The notes below the pieces were generated by a model, which was not told where the DNA came from, made no database searches, and saw nothing but the letters and a program-made list of their open reading frames with translations. DNA of 64,000 nucleotides from positions 17,472,001 through 17,536,000 of the forward strand of contig NC_135055.1 in NCBI RefSeq assembly GCF_051014685.1, written 5' to 3'. A program made the translations under genes and the position numbers. How positions within the stretch are numbered: position 1 is the stretch's first letter; every line of letters starts with the position of its first letter. This DNA comes from Ptiloglossa arizonensis. Lineage: Eukaryota; Arthropoda; Insecta; Hymenoptera; Colletidae. Shown piece after piece: positions 1 to 12,900 of the stretch.

Positions 1-808
1 TCCAGGAATTTCGGCCGCCATTGAACGTCCCTTGCATTTTAAACGCTATGTTTCAAAGCCTTGTATCCGAGGAACCAACGGACGCATCGACTCGAAACAA
101 AATGCATCTTCGAGAGCACAACCTTTTCTATCTCCCGAGTCTCTTTCCTATTGATTTCTCCTAATTTTTTTTAATACTATTTTGCATTCGAACGGTTCCA
201 TTTCGTGATAATAAAATAAAATAGCGTGTTGCACGAGTGTTCATCTCTTCCATTATCTGTACAAATAAATGTACACACTGTTCAAAAATACTCGATTGTA
301 CGGGACACAGTAAAAATTTACGTTCATTTACCGAAAGAATTTATTCAACGCTTGGTAATTTTTTTATTTTCAATGTTTGCTTTCACGAGAGAAGTAATTA
401 TTCGTTGAAAAATTCACATACGTTCTTCCCAAAAACAAAAAAGACAGTGTAAAATCCACATTGCTCGTAAATCTTCGAACGTTTACAACTTTTCAACGCG
501 GCGTACAACTCGGATACAAGTTTATTCGAACTTTTTCCACCTACTCGACCTCGTTGACACTTGGCACGACTATCGGCCAACCTTCCTTCCAGGAGCCTCC
601 GTACGTATTAATAAGTTTACCCTATTATTGGTTTTTCATCGCGAACGCTTCTTCGGTTTCTCGAAACTCGGCTCGATCCGTACACGGAAACACGTAAAAT
701 CGTTTTCCGTTTCAGCGGGCAATTCGAGTTTCGGTAGGTTCCACGTTGCCCGATAACCGCGACTTCCGGCCGGGGCATACCTAAGAGTCACTTGAACTTT
801 CCACCAAC
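1..808 (-). other. Intron (partial) downstream of exon E
   Basis: No exon, RNA gene or clear repeat seen. Short frames on both strands here have no recognisable protein similarity. By position it is the 5' part of the intron that follows exon E in transcript order. Confidence 0.8.
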
Positions 809-973
809 CTGTATAACTCCGGTTTTGTTGAGAATCGCGTAGCCAATCGACTGCAAGCGTTCCATCTGCCGAAGAACTTCGGCCACCTTTGGCTCCTCGA
901 GGTCCACCAGACGGAACGCAGTCATGTTCACGCTGTTGTACTTAAAGTCCTCGAGATCGAACGTTTCGATATC
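809..973 (-). CDS. Exon E of kainate-type glutamate receptor (amino-terminal domain)
   Basis: Internal exon of 165 bp (55 codons), phase 0 at both ends, acceptor CTGCTTTCAG. It encodes DIETFDLEDFKYNSVNMTAF, then RLVDLEEPKVAEVL, RQMERLQSIGYA and ILNKTGVIQ. GRIK2 has [20 protein letters not shown], then RILN and MERLQ at the corresponding places. NMT and NKT are N-glycosylation sequons. The donor I chose is CAG|GTTGGT, which is weaker than the other four. Reading through it reaches a TGA within a few codons, so an exon end near here is required. The next exon, expected to start near a PALMYDAV-type block, is not found in 1-808 and must be left of the window. Confidence 0.93.
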
Positions 974-2204
974 CTGAAAGCAGAATTTTCCATTCGGTAC
1001 ACTGCGGGACGGGGCTAACCCAATGGAAAAGGTTAACGAAAATCGTGCACTCCATTTCCAACGAAATTTACCACTCTGGTCGTTAAAATGTCACGAAACA
1101 CGATTTATCGCGTATTAATGACTCAACGCTCACGGGCCGTGCATTATATCCGCGTCGATAAAACGTTATTGAAATCACCACCGCGAATGAATTTTATTTC
1201 GTCGAAATGGAACGTTACAGAGTGTCACCAACCTCTGGCGAGAGCACGAGATAAATACACGTGAAATATTCGATAATGAAATCCCCCTGTCACAAATATT
1301 GCAGTTCCTGGGATTCGGTGGAAATTCGTGCCGGAATTACGGGAAAAATCGTTGGAAAGGGTGATTCCATTAAAAAACACGAAACTCGGCTCGCAGAAGT
1401 GTGGACATTCACGCGTGGCGTGACGTGAAAACGCACGGTGACGGTGCAACCCTGTTATGGGAACTGTTTTATGGTCAGAAGAATGAAATATTAACGAGTC
1501 GATTGGATATCGTTACAAGTTTCTTGGTAATTGACATTTTTATTCAATGGGATTCGTTTCGATTTATTCCATCGAAAGTTTCCATCGAAACTGCCAAATA
1601 TTTATTATCATAATTGACGATTGATTTATTTTTAGTTTTGGAAATTAAAGGAAGAATAGTATGGTGCTGATACGCTAGATTGAGTTTAATAATAATATTT
1701 TGAAGAAACTTAAAATTCTATCAGTAACGAACATAAAATTTTAGCAGTCGAGATCGAAGAAATCATCGATCCTGAGAGAAAATTTGGAAATATGCGAAGA
1801 TATTTACGATGGAACATATCAAATTAATGCAAAGCACAGAAATTCCATTTCGAACGATTTTTGGGAACAGGAAATATAGACTGCAGCGAATTGGTCCCAG
1901 AAACCGATACATGCACGGAAATTAAATGACGAATATTACGGAAGGAAAAAAATTTGACGATAAATGGCTTCTCACTAATGAGTGCCAATTTAAATGGACC
2001 CATATGTCCCACGCGGTCGCCAATTAAATGCCAGCGCAAAAGGTTAATGAACCTGCGATATTTTATGCACATTCTGGTGACATTATACCGTGGATTTCCT
2101 TTATAAATATGTTTAACGAATAACCGATAAAATATTTCATCAACGTTAGAAATTTTCTTTCTCTCTAATTCCAAGGGAAATTACAATTTTTCCAGTACCG
2201 TCGA

Positions 2205-2685
2205 CAAACACAAATAGATCAGTTCAATGTAAATAATGTTCGCGCGATAAAATTCCACAGAATACTCGTCCAAAGTTAAAATGTCACCAACAAATTTAAA
2301 TAGAACGATTCAACGTAAATAATCTTCACACGATAAACTCCACAATTAACAATATTTACATGTACTAAAAATTGATCGTCCACAATCTTGCTCAATTTTT
2401 AAACGTTACTCCACCATAAGCAATACTGTCATAGGATCCTCCTTCAATACTAAAATGTCACCAACAAATCTAAATAGAATAATTCGACGTAAATAATTTT
2501 CACACGGTAAACTCCTCAATTAACAATATTTACATGTACTAAAAATTGATCGTCCTGAATTCTGCACGATTTATAAACGTTACTCCACCATAAGCAATAC
2601 TATCATAGGATCCTCGTACAAAGCAAAAACAACCCCCAGAAATATAAATACAGTAGTTTAACGTAAACAATTTTCACGCGATCCC
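2205..2685. repeat. Degenerate tandem repeat, period about 174 bp
   Basis: Two long copies and partial flanking ones. The landmark ATGTCACCAACAAAT occurs at 2281 and 2455, and ACGTTACTCCACCATAAGCA also recurs. A third, truncated copy ends near 2685. Confidence 0.8.
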
Positions 2686-5600
2686 CAAAGAGAGCCCTGC
2701 TGTACACATCTCCGTCCAGGGCTAAGAATATCCCCTTAAGAACAATATCCCTTCGTCAACGAAACTCTACTCTGCACGCTTTCAGCTCCCTCGGTGAGGG
2801 AGAGGGGAGTGGGAGCAAAGAGGAGTTTCTAAATTGAAGAAAAACGGTCGCGTTATTGCCGCCGGTGCAATTACCGTCTAGCCGACGAAGTCGACCCACC
2901 CTTTATCCACCCTCCCGTCCCTTGGCAGCCAGGCCTCTTCGAAACGAAGCCGGCGAGTCAGATATGATTTATAATAATTGCAGCTTGATGCATCGCCTGG
3001 CCTGGATCGTTAACGTAAATAATGTGGATTTCGACCGGGTCGTCGACCCGCTAAATCAGTACGACGGATAAAGATCACTTCCGTTTCGAAGAAACTACAC
3101 CCCGCGCCACCTGTACACCGGACACAATCCCTACACTCTTTTCGGGGCCCAAGTTCCGGCCTCGACCGCGTTATTCCCCTCTCGAATTCGCGATATCGCC
3201 GAGCGAACTTGTCGCGGCAGGAAGTCCCGTCGCGTACCACCGGATGGTGATTTATTCCGGGTCGTGCGGTTATGTTCACGCAACATGCGCGTGAAATCGA
3301 CCGGCATCACCGAAACACCGCGAAGAAGCATTTCTTCTTTTTTAAAATAGGAGAACATCGAACACGATCATTCACGGAGCACGCGAAGACAATTTCGTTT
3401 CTGTGGGATCATGGAATTGTTTAGCACAAGAGAAAAATGTAAATAGGACGTTTATTTTTAGATAAATATATTACAGTCGTGCAGCGGAGTATGGTTATGA
3501 ACAACTGAACAGATTGTATCGATCACGTCGTCACATCAACGGAAAAATATGAAAGCCGGTATCGAGCTCATCCACCATTCCTTGACTTCTCAAGTACTGC
3601 ATGGTTTAATTTCGTTGTATTCCAACAGTTTCGATACGAGGCAATCGTTCGATCGATTTCTTTCATGAGCCAATTGTTCAACGATTATGTCACCGTTGGA
3701 CTCTCCAGTCGGGTCGTAATTGTTGAGATTCATTTTTCACTCGCGACAGTTTCTTTGCAATTTGTTTCACGTTACTCGTTTTCCCGCGCGAATATTTTCG
3801 TTTCTACGAACGATGTATGAAAATTTTGGTTTTGAAAGTTGTTAGGTTTGAGGTGGTATGTAATATGGTAATGGTATTTTAATGGATGGATGCGTGGAGG
3901 AGATGTAGAGGTCAATTTTGTTTTTTTTTTTTTGAATGGAATAATTTTGCTCGGTTTCGATCTCTGCGAAACAAAATTGATCTATATAGCTTCTGTACAC
4001 CTTTACCTATGAAAAAAGAAACATAGTATGTATTTCTTTTGAATATACAAGTTTTGTAACATTTCCACGTGAACATAGAATGTAATGTATCAGAGGACGA
4101 CATATTTCATTTGAAAATTTTGGGTAAAGAAACACTTACAAGACTTTCAAATTTCATTGGCAGATGAAAGGAAAGTAGATTATATTTTTGCAAAGTAATT
4201 TTTATATTTATGTCGCCATATCTTATCCACGATACCAAAGGGCCTGATTAAAGTAACATTCGACTCATTTTTTTTTTCACGATGCTAAAATTTTAATCTT
4301 CCATCTCTGGGTATCATTTCTTACGATTTATAATTATTTCTTACGATTATTCAGGACACAAAACTCGGTACACGACCAACGGATCTAATAATGGAAATTA
4401 CATTGTACTGCGACCCAAGATTTCAATGAACCTCAAATGAAAATTTAATGAACTGCATACTGTAACGTCCAGCTATGACGTATTAAAGCACGATAATTCG
4501 CTCTGGAATCAAAATCCATCGCTCGCATAAGCTCAACTTTGTTTCATTCGGATACCCCCGCAGAATTCAATTTGCATCGGATACGCGCATCAAAGTCTAC
4601 GGCTGCAGCTTTGACAGATTCCACCCGCCCCGGCTTGTAATGACCGTTGGAGACGAGTAAGAGGATTAAAATTCCGAATCATCTTTTACACTCGCAAACG
4701 ACAATTTTTTCTATCGCGGTGTCCATCGCGAAACTCGATCGATGTTCGATTTCGTCGCGTTTCGAAATAAGATCGAGCCTGGAATTAAGAGGGGATTCTG
4801 GAGACGTCGTTGTTAGGTGCTTTTTGGAATAAAAAATGTTATTTAGTACTTTTGCACATGTTGGAATATGTTTCGAGAATAAATAAGAAATTAGAGCAAC
4901 TTTCCTGCGAACAATGCCCGTTATGTAGAAAGTTATGGAAAAATATTTATTTGTATAGTTATCACGACTTAGAAATATAAGAATATAAAAAAAAAAAATA
5001 TCAAAAGCATGGAGAGACGTGTTCAGGCAATTATAGGTGAGAAAAGTAACATGTCTAAATATTTTACATACATATAATATACATTTTGTAAAAGATTTTG
5101 AAACACTCGTAAGACACTGCTACGAATCGATCATATTTTCAATTTCATTTTCGACAACGAACAAACACATTCAAAGTGTTCACAGAATTATGCTAACGTA
5201 TATTCGAAGCGGTAGAAATTGTTTGATTTTCCACCGCGGTGCGTACGGAACAAGCATAAATATTAGTATTCGATACGACTTCGATTCGAAACGGATCGGA
5301 ACGAAGTTAAACAAATTCGACATCCCGTGAAATCGACGAACTGGTTGCTTTATGAGATGCAAACACTTCCGAGTGGAGTAAATGAAAGGGGTGTCTGATA
5401 TTCGATCGCGGTTTATTTCGATCGACATTAGCTCCGTAATAATTATGGTTCGTGCGAGAGGGTTTCGGTGTTGTGATTATCCGCTGTGCTTTTAACATCG
5501 TGCCAGGTTTTCTAGTAATTCGACGATAGAATGCGCAATTAGACGAGTGCATGATTTCAATGCGATTTTCGCTCGGCGAGCATAACGGAACCGATTGCAA

Positions 5601-7348
5601 ATTAATTGCATGAAAAAGACACGATTCGCCACGGATAGCTGATCAACTATCCCATTAATTAGCTTCATATTGGAACAGAACCGTGTTTCGCGGTTATTTT
5701 CATCGATCGATGAATTCGTTTCAAATTCGTTTATCTTTTATACGTTCGAGCAAGGAATTGTTCGGTGTTCAACATCTGTGAACGAAGACTCGGTAGAAGA
5801 ATCGAGAAAGAGTTTGTTTCGCGAAGCAACTGACAGCTGCAGATTCTTTAACACTCGAATAAATGTTTTCCGGAAAGGGGGTAAACTAGAAACACGGCAG
5901 ATTATCGACTCCACGGTCCAGGAAGTCGTAAATCAGACAATAAATCGAAAGGTGTTGCGCGAGTATCGTGTCAAACGTGTTGCTTGTTTTTTCAACAAGT
6001 GTTCTCAACAACTCGTGGTTCCTATTCTTTCACTTTCGTTCTCGCTTCGTTGGGACGAAAGTCTTCTCCGCGAGTTTCGAGGCGAGACACTTGGAAAATG
6101 TAACAGAGGGAAGAGTATGTATAAAATTTACCACGAGCACTGTTTCTCACGATTTGTGCTATTTTGTCGGAGAATTTCAACATCGAGAAAGTATAAGAAA
6201 TTAGGTAAGCTTGATATCGACAGTGAGGTAACGATTAACATCAGAAAGGCAAGTTAGATCGTATTCAACTATATAAATTATGCGAAGACAAAGACAAATT
6301 GGACCATTTGTGATTAGAAAGTGAAAGACGATTTTAAATAAAAAAGAAATATACTTCTCAGCTGTGTCTACATTTTTGACCCTTGGTTCAAGTTGAAAGG
6401 TCGAAGTAAATATTCCAATCAAAATTGTGACGGCACCATTCAAAAATTTTTCCAACATTAAAGATTGTCCACGTGGAATATTACATTTTACGCAAAACAG
6501 TTGCTCAACAACTGTTGAGGCGAATTACATTATAGCGTTCCATGGGGAAATTGATCTGAGACGCAACCTCATAGACAAATGGATTCCATTTAATTTACGT
6601 CGATTCGTATACGATGCTGGATTCGTGGAACGCGATTGCACGATTTGCTGTGTTATTATGTTTAAAAAATCGCAGAATTGAATGAACGTTCCACGCGAGA
6701 TAGTTGCATTGACACGGAATTAGCATCGCCATTGTTTGTCCAAGAATTCCGGTGAACGGAGCGCTGGAACTTTGTTGGAATTATTTTCTTTGTCGGGATC
6801 GTTGTTGTTGCAGTGTTACGCGGCCCAACGATACGTTCGGGGTTCCTATTTTAAGCTACCTTTTCCATACATACGTTTTATTTCAAAGGCTCTTCGAACA
6901 AAAGGGCTCTGGAGTTAATTTCGGAGTTAACGAAACAATGTGAAAAGGTATTGTTGAAAAGCTTTACATAGCCGTTCTCCTTGAATATTGTGCTACTTGT
7001 GCGCGCCGCGGTTGAACTCGTGTAGACAAAGTGTGGACAATGTAAAAAAAAAAACTTCGTCTACCTCTATCAACGCAAACACAGTTACCAATTTAAAGAG
7101 AAGCGAAAGTAAGCGGTTAACCCTTTAATCGCGAGAAAAATTCAAACTTGGAAATCTGAAATTTTAGAAACTCAGTCTCGAAAATATTATTACACATTGA
7201 AATTCGGACTTGGAAATATGAAATTTCGAAACTCGGATTCAGAAGTATTAAATTTTCAAACTTAGACATAGACTTAGACTACAAGAATATTTTTCAAGTT
7301 CGAGTTTCAAAATGTAATGCTTCTGTTGAAAAATAGAAATAATAAATT

Positions 7349-7645
7349 ATTGAAACTCGGGCTCAGAAATATTGAATTTTGAAACTTGGGTTTAGAGATA
7401 TTAAAATATTTTGAAACTTGGGTTCAGAGATATTAGAATATTTCGAAACTTGGGTTCAGAGATATTAGAATATTTCGAAACTTGGGTTCAGAGATATTAG
7501 AATATTTCGAAACTTGGGTTCAGAGATATTAGAATATTTCGAAACTTGGGTTCAGAGATATTAGAATATTTCGAAACTTGGGTTCAGAGATATTAGAATA
7601 TTTCGAAACTTGGGTTCAGAGATATTAGAATATTTTGAAACTTGT
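7349..7645. repeat. 32-bp minisatellite
   Basis: The unit begins GAAACTTGGGTTCAGAGATA and recurs with a 32-bp step at 7381, 7413, 7445, 7477, 7509, 7541, 7573 and 7605. The seven copies from 7413 are almost identical, while edge copies (7349, 7637) are diverged, as expected of recent expansion from the middle. Confidence 0.93.
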
Positions 7646-8161
7646 AACTTGGAAGGCTTGAAATTTACATATTCCGCGCGAAGAAACGCCGAGACACTCG
7701 ACGCTTCGAATTACCATCTCCGTTAGTAACTACTGTACCACACGTGTCCGTGTGACTCGCAATCAGCAAGCGTTCTCAAAGAAATCGATACGCGTTACTG
7801 ATTACTTCTGGATTATCGCGCAAGCCCGCAGGACAGTCGAGGGTTGTGCTACTGTCTATTTACGAGCGGGTACTTCGCTGACGATTTCAGCACCGGATTT
7901 ACGCTCGGACGTTCCATTTAGAGAGCTCGTAGCATCGGGGGAGTAGAGATTGAAATTCGCGAGGGGCTCGAAAGGCAGCTGGGCGTCAAAGCGCAATAGG
8001 CCGATACGACGAGCCGTGTTCCAGCCAACTTTCACGGGCTCGTATTAAAGCGAGGTTCATCAGACAGACCCGACCCAACCGTGCTAATTTACATCACTGT
8101 CCTCTGTGCCCGCGGACCCGCGACAGGGAACTGAACCGTTCGTGGCTGGACGAATACTTAC

Positions 8162-8215
8162 GAACGTGGTGAACATGTAATGGTATCTGTAATCGTTCAT
8201 CTGCAGCTGGAGTAT
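8162..8215 (-). CDS. Exon D of kainate-type glutamate receptor (54-bp exon)
   Basis: Very short internal exon of exactly 18 codons, in phase 0 at both ends. It has a strong pyrimidine-rich acceptor (TCTGTGTTGCAG) and a consensus donor TTC|GTAAGT. It encodes ILQLQMNDYRYHYMFTTF. Vertebrate GRIK genes have a 54-bp exon with the same role, encoding the ALAMGMMTEYYHYIFTTL-type segment, so both length and the YHYxFTT core support the call. Being a multiple of three, it could be skipped without a frameshift. The 122-bp satellite array starts only about 130 bp beyond the acceptor. Confidence 0.94.
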
Positions 8216-8298
8216 CTGCAACACAGAGAGAAAAGGACCCGTTACTCGCTCGTTTCGTGCATTTCGGCTACCTCCTTTCCAGGGTACTTCGTTTCTCG

Positions 8299-9431
8299 TT
8301 AACCCATTCGAATCATTCGACGAGTCTGGCTCGTCGTACCGAGTTCGAATCTCACGATTACAATATACAGTGGGTAAATACGCGTGCAAAGTTTCAAGCT
8401 GAAATTTTTATTTAATTTTACGTATTCAATTTTGCAAATACGATGCGAATGGGTGAAGTACCAGCTTAAAATCTCACGATTACAATATGCAGTGGGTAAA
8501 TACGCGTGCAAAGTTTCAAGCTGAAATTTTTATTTAATTTTACGTATTCAATTTTGCAAATACGATGCGAATGGGTGAAGTACCAGCTTAAAATCTCACG
8601 ATTACAATATGTAGTGGGTAAATACGCGTGCAAAGTTTCAAGCTGAAATTTTTATTTCATTTTACGTATTCAATTTTGCAAATACGATGCGAATGGGTGA
8701 AGTACCAGCTTAAAATCTCACGATTACAATATGTAGTGGATAAATACGCGTGCAAAGTTTCAAGCTGGAATTTTTATTCAATATTTTATAAATTCGTACG
8801 TATTCAATTTTGCAAATATGATGCGAATGAGTGAAGTCGTACCAGAATAAAATCCCACGATTACAATATACAGTGTGTAAATACGCGTGCAAAGTTTCAA
8901 GCTGAAATTTTTATTTAATTTTTCGTCCGCATTCAATTTTGCAAATACGGTGCGAATGGGTGAAGTCGTTCAGCTTAAAATCCCACGACTACAATATACA
9001 GTGTGTAAATACGCGTGCAAAGTTTCAAGCTGAAATTTTTATTTAATTTTTCGTCCGCATTCAATTTTGCAAATACGATGCGAATGGGTGAAATTGTACC
9101 AGCTTGAAACCTCACGATCGCAATGCGTGCATAATTTCAAGGTAAGATTTTTATTATTTAATTTTTTTATAATATACATTTTTCAGTATTCACTCGATAC
9201 GAACTTTGTATCGAAACGCTTCGAAAAGCTATAACTCAACGGCGTTTAAAAAAAAATTGAATGTAACATTGAGCTGCGACATCTAGGAAATTTTTTATAT
9301 TGTTGAAATATTGTATCGTCGGGGAATTCAATTGCGAATATTTACCCGGAATATTGTGGCACTTCCAGGGTATCTAAAATAACTTCGAAACTAAACGTAC
9401 ACATGTGTGCCAGAATCCCTGAAGTGGTTAA
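8299..9431. mobile_element. Candidate piggyBac-like non-autonomous element enclosing the satellite
   Basis: The left end reads TTAACCCATTCGAATC, followed by a 7-bp stem hairpin at 8318-8336 (CGACGAG/CTCGTCG). The right end reads CCCTGAAGTGGTTAA, with a partly complementary CACTTCCAGGG about 55 bp inside it. TTAA at both edges and subterminal hairpins are typical of piggyBac-type termini. However, the two ends match each other only in TTAACC, so the boundaries are tentative. Confidence 0.35.
8348..9145. repeat. Satellite-like array, unit 122-137 bp, about seven copies
   Basis: Copies start with AATCTCACGATTACAATA or AATCCCACGA at 8348, 8470, 8592, 8714, 8851, 8979 and 9108. The first three steps are exactly 122 bp, then 137, 128 and 129. 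Each unit contains TAAATACGCGTGCAAAGTTT and GATGCGAATGGGTGAAGT. The first copies are nearly identical and the right-hand ones carry insertions and are more diverged. Partial open frames in it are repeat artefacts. Confidence 0.93.
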
Positions 9432-9757
9432 TCTCGGTTTATACGAGCTGGATTTTCACGTTGAGCAACGTTTCCATTTGTGCAAAGCGCAGCAGAGTAC
9501 ACAATCTTCAATTGGATTTTACGGCACGCGTTGAATATACTGGAACGTAGTTTGAATGCACGACTATGAGAAAAATTAAGACGTACCCTTGGTCGAAATT
9601 TTTAATTTTATACAGGACGAATAAAGTCATTGGATAAAATTAATAAAAAGAAATTAATTTTGGAGATTTATCAGAGACAGTCGATTTGTGAGAAATGTGA
9701 CATACACGTGTCAAAGTTAGATTTTACAATGCATACATAGGTATTCTGATTACATTG

Positions 9758-9973
9758 TATCTACAAGGCGTCCCAATCATCACCGGTCGATTTGAATTTC
9801 GCGCTATTTTTAAACCGTCAAACCGATTAACCTGAAACTTCACATATATCATCTAGACAAATCGGAAATTAATCGTGGAAAAGTACACGGTGAAAGAACG
9901 TGTGCAAATTATTCAGGCGTATTACGAAAAATCGCGCTGTTTAACGCTAACTAATAATTTGCTAATAATTTGA
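9758..9973 (+). pseudogene. Transposase N-terminal remnant (Tc1/mariner-type helix-turn-helix)
   Basis: From 9875 the plus strand reads VEKYTVKERVQIIQAYYEKS, then RCLTLTNN and a stop at 9971. The pattern (E-x-Y-T-x-x-E-R-x-x-I-I-x-x-Y-Y-E) is the first helix region of the helix-turn-helix domain (DUF4817-like) common in insect Tc1/mariner-type transposases. The ATG is replaced (ATCGTG), the domain stops after about 30 residues, and no catalytic part follows. About 110 bp upstream, GGCGTCCCAATCATC looks like the decayed end of such an element. I read this as a dead transposon fragment in the intron. Family assignment is from motif memory and not from a search. Confidence 0.6.
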
Positions 9974-12900
9974 GACATCTCTATTTGCAAACAAAAAAAT
10001 GCTACAACATAAACGTGATGTATATAAACTGTACATAAATCAAAATTAACTTCTTATTTATTGTTTACGCTTATCTGCGTCGAACAATGGACTTTACAAC
10101 CTACCGCACATAAAACTGAATTTGTAAATGATTATTTACTAGACCTAGGATGTAGAAATATTCTTACTAAGTGGTTCAATCGGGGAAAGTAGTCGTTTGG
10201 GAGATTCCGGACAGGAACTTCTAATTTCTTACGATAACATCTTACGCAATTACCATTAGCGAGCCATTTAACTCATTTCCCCGCACGTTCTCCGTCTTCG
10301 ATTGATCCCTACATAAGATATCCCATAATGCACAGCCCAAATAATTTCGAGGTCAATTTTCTCGACAGAAAAGTTTCGTACGAAGAAATTTCATTTCACA
10401 TTTTCGACTCATTTTTATACATAGAATTTCCCCTTCCACCATTCCAGAACGATCCGTATATATCGAGTGTCCCCGAGTCGAACGCATTTTATCAGTACAC
10501 AGCATAGAAAACTTTGCGTATCACTGAATGACCCACGCGTCCATCAACGTGAACTTTCGAGACGCGAAGCATCAGTACGGAAGGTAACGTGCACGGATTT
10601 CCTCGTGGAAAGGGAGACGGTGAATCAAGGTGCAGAAGTTCGAACGAGGACAGAGGGTCGAACACGCAAAGAGACGGATCGCGGTGGGGCCGGATTGCAC
10701 GGAAGTCAGGAGGTTTTTTGATTACCCGAGCAAAGAAGGGATATCCCCAGGAATCCCCAGGAGACGCGGCATGCAAATAACGGGGTCCCCTTCGACCACG
10801 TTCTGAACCAAGATTGCTTCTCCAACGGGGTAAGAGGACCTCTGCTTTCGACCTGAAACGTCTCCTCGTTCGTCGATCGATTTTCCGTAATAAAGAACGG
10901 GACAGGTGCAATTAAAAAATTCGCGTCACGGTACGACACGAATGCGCACGGATACGAAATATTCTATGGAGCCAGGCTCTATGGAACCGGTTCGTATCGC
11001 GTTCGATTTCTTTCGTTTTAATACCTACGTAGACGTCTACACCGGTACGGAAGTTCCATTTAAACGAACGATCCTTGACTTTAATATTCCGCCGATTGGA
11101 CTCGCCCACTACGAGGAAAACAAAGCTTCTCTCTGGGAATAAATTTTCTACTAAGAGAGAAGTCGATGCGGAGAAAAAAGAAAAAAAAAAAAAGAAAAGA
11201 AAGGAACACCGTGGAAATTTAGAAGATCACGACAAACGCGAGATGCACCATAACAAGTTCCCTCTTCTGTTTAGTAGAGACGCACCGTAATATGTCTTCT
11301 TCTTTTTTTTCTTTTTTCATTATTGTTCGTTTCATTACGAAACGAACGCGAGAGTTCATCATTTTCATCGATCGCCGTTTCATTTGCGTAGAAGGTAAAT
11401 TAAAGTTCTTTAATGCGAAAACATTCGAATGAAAAAAGTTCGCGATATTTTCACGAATTTTACTTCTACGTCTCTTCGAAGATGAATCATTCGCAATCGG
11501 TGGATAAACGTAGGAACGAATTCGAAGAATGAAAACACGGTACGTATTCTAGAATGAGAAACGAAGAGGCAAAGTTACGAGATGTAATTTCTCTCTTTAT
11601 TCGGGAGTTTGTTTCGACGTCACGAACATCGCAGGGTGTGTTAATATTAAACTACGAGCACGAATTGTCGTCCACGCTGGGGAAATAATTAATGTCGCGA
11701 AATTAAACGTTATTTCGTGCCCGCGCGCGGGCGATTGTTATTAATTACCGGTTCAAATGTTCCCTCGTTTCTCGCGCCCGTTCCACGATTCCCCCGCGAA
11801 CGCGAACTTTAATCCCGTTGTACGCGCGGGCGCCGTAAAAACCAATCGCAGACCGCGGATTTTCGTCGTCCCGTGCAAATAAACGGGGGATGATTTTCGA
11901 CGAGCGGTGTCGGTGAAACCCGAAAAACATCGAGCCGACGTGGACCTGTTCACGGCACCGTGCAATTCACGATACGACGGTTCGTCGGATTATGCAAATT
12001 TTCTCTGCGCGTTGAACATGCGCGTATCCCGCGGATAAAAAGGCTGGAAAATAGCGGAAAACAGGGTATCTTGGATCGACGATTGCGCGCGTGAATCGAC
12101 CACTTTCCATCGTTTTACTTCTCGAAGTAGAAAAGAAGGAAATTACGATCTGGAAAAAGTTTCGAAAATGTTTCTCACGAAGAGATCCGTTTCGAGACGT
12201 CACGATAGATTTTTTACTGTAATTGTATATTTTGGAGTATTTGTAGATTTAGTTTTACATTCTCGGCTCAACGTGTACGAGTAAATTTTGAACCGAATTA
12301 CGTAATCTATGAAATTTTATATGCAAGTCTTAGATTCTTAGCTCAATATGTATTATTGAATTTAGAACAGAATTGTTTGATAAATAATAACGACTACGTT
12401 CGCACGAAACATTGTATTTACGTTTCGTATTCTCATCTTAACATTTAATTAAATTTTGAATAGAATCGGTCCACGAATAGCGAGGATTACCTCTCGGGAT
12501 GGCTCACTTGTGAACATTTTACAAAACGTCTCAAGTCGATTGTACACGGACTTAAGTCTCCCACAAGTTAAATAAACTTCTCTTTTATCTACCAACGGAA
12601 CAATTAACTGAAATCTTAACCGTAATAGGAGCACATTTTTCGGTATTCTAACGCCATCTGTCAATTTTTCTTCCCGTTTTTTTTTCTTCGCGAATTGTGT
12701 ATTATAATCGCATCAACCACTCGAGTGGATTGTTAGGGGGTCGGTAGGAAATGCAGTCGAATGCATTATAACACAGAGGCAGTGTATTTGAAAAAGTGGT
12801 ACAATGCGAGCCGCGAGACAATGGTAGGAATTAAAGCTCGCGCATTGCCACCGGCCGAAGGAACGTCTCAAGATTGAAAGAAACAATAATGGCCTTTTAG

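Larger units (their letters stand above)
974..8161 (-). other. Intron between exons D and E (7188 bp)
   Basis: AT-rich intron. It holds two tandem arrays, annotated separately (2205-2685 and 7349-7645), simple A/T runs, and otherwise unremarkable sequence. The 195-residue plus-strand frame at 5670-6257 has no recognisable domain and no splice context, and I treat it as chance. Confidence 0.85.

Noticed and set aside
5670..6257. 195-residue plus-strand open frame
   Set aside because: No recognisable domain, no paired splice sites or conserved motif, antisense inside an intron; stop-free by chance.
10492..10911. 139-residue minus-strand open frame
   Set aside because: Arg/Ser/Pro-rich as expected from a GC-richer patch; overlapping frames of similar length on the other strand; no similarity recognised.
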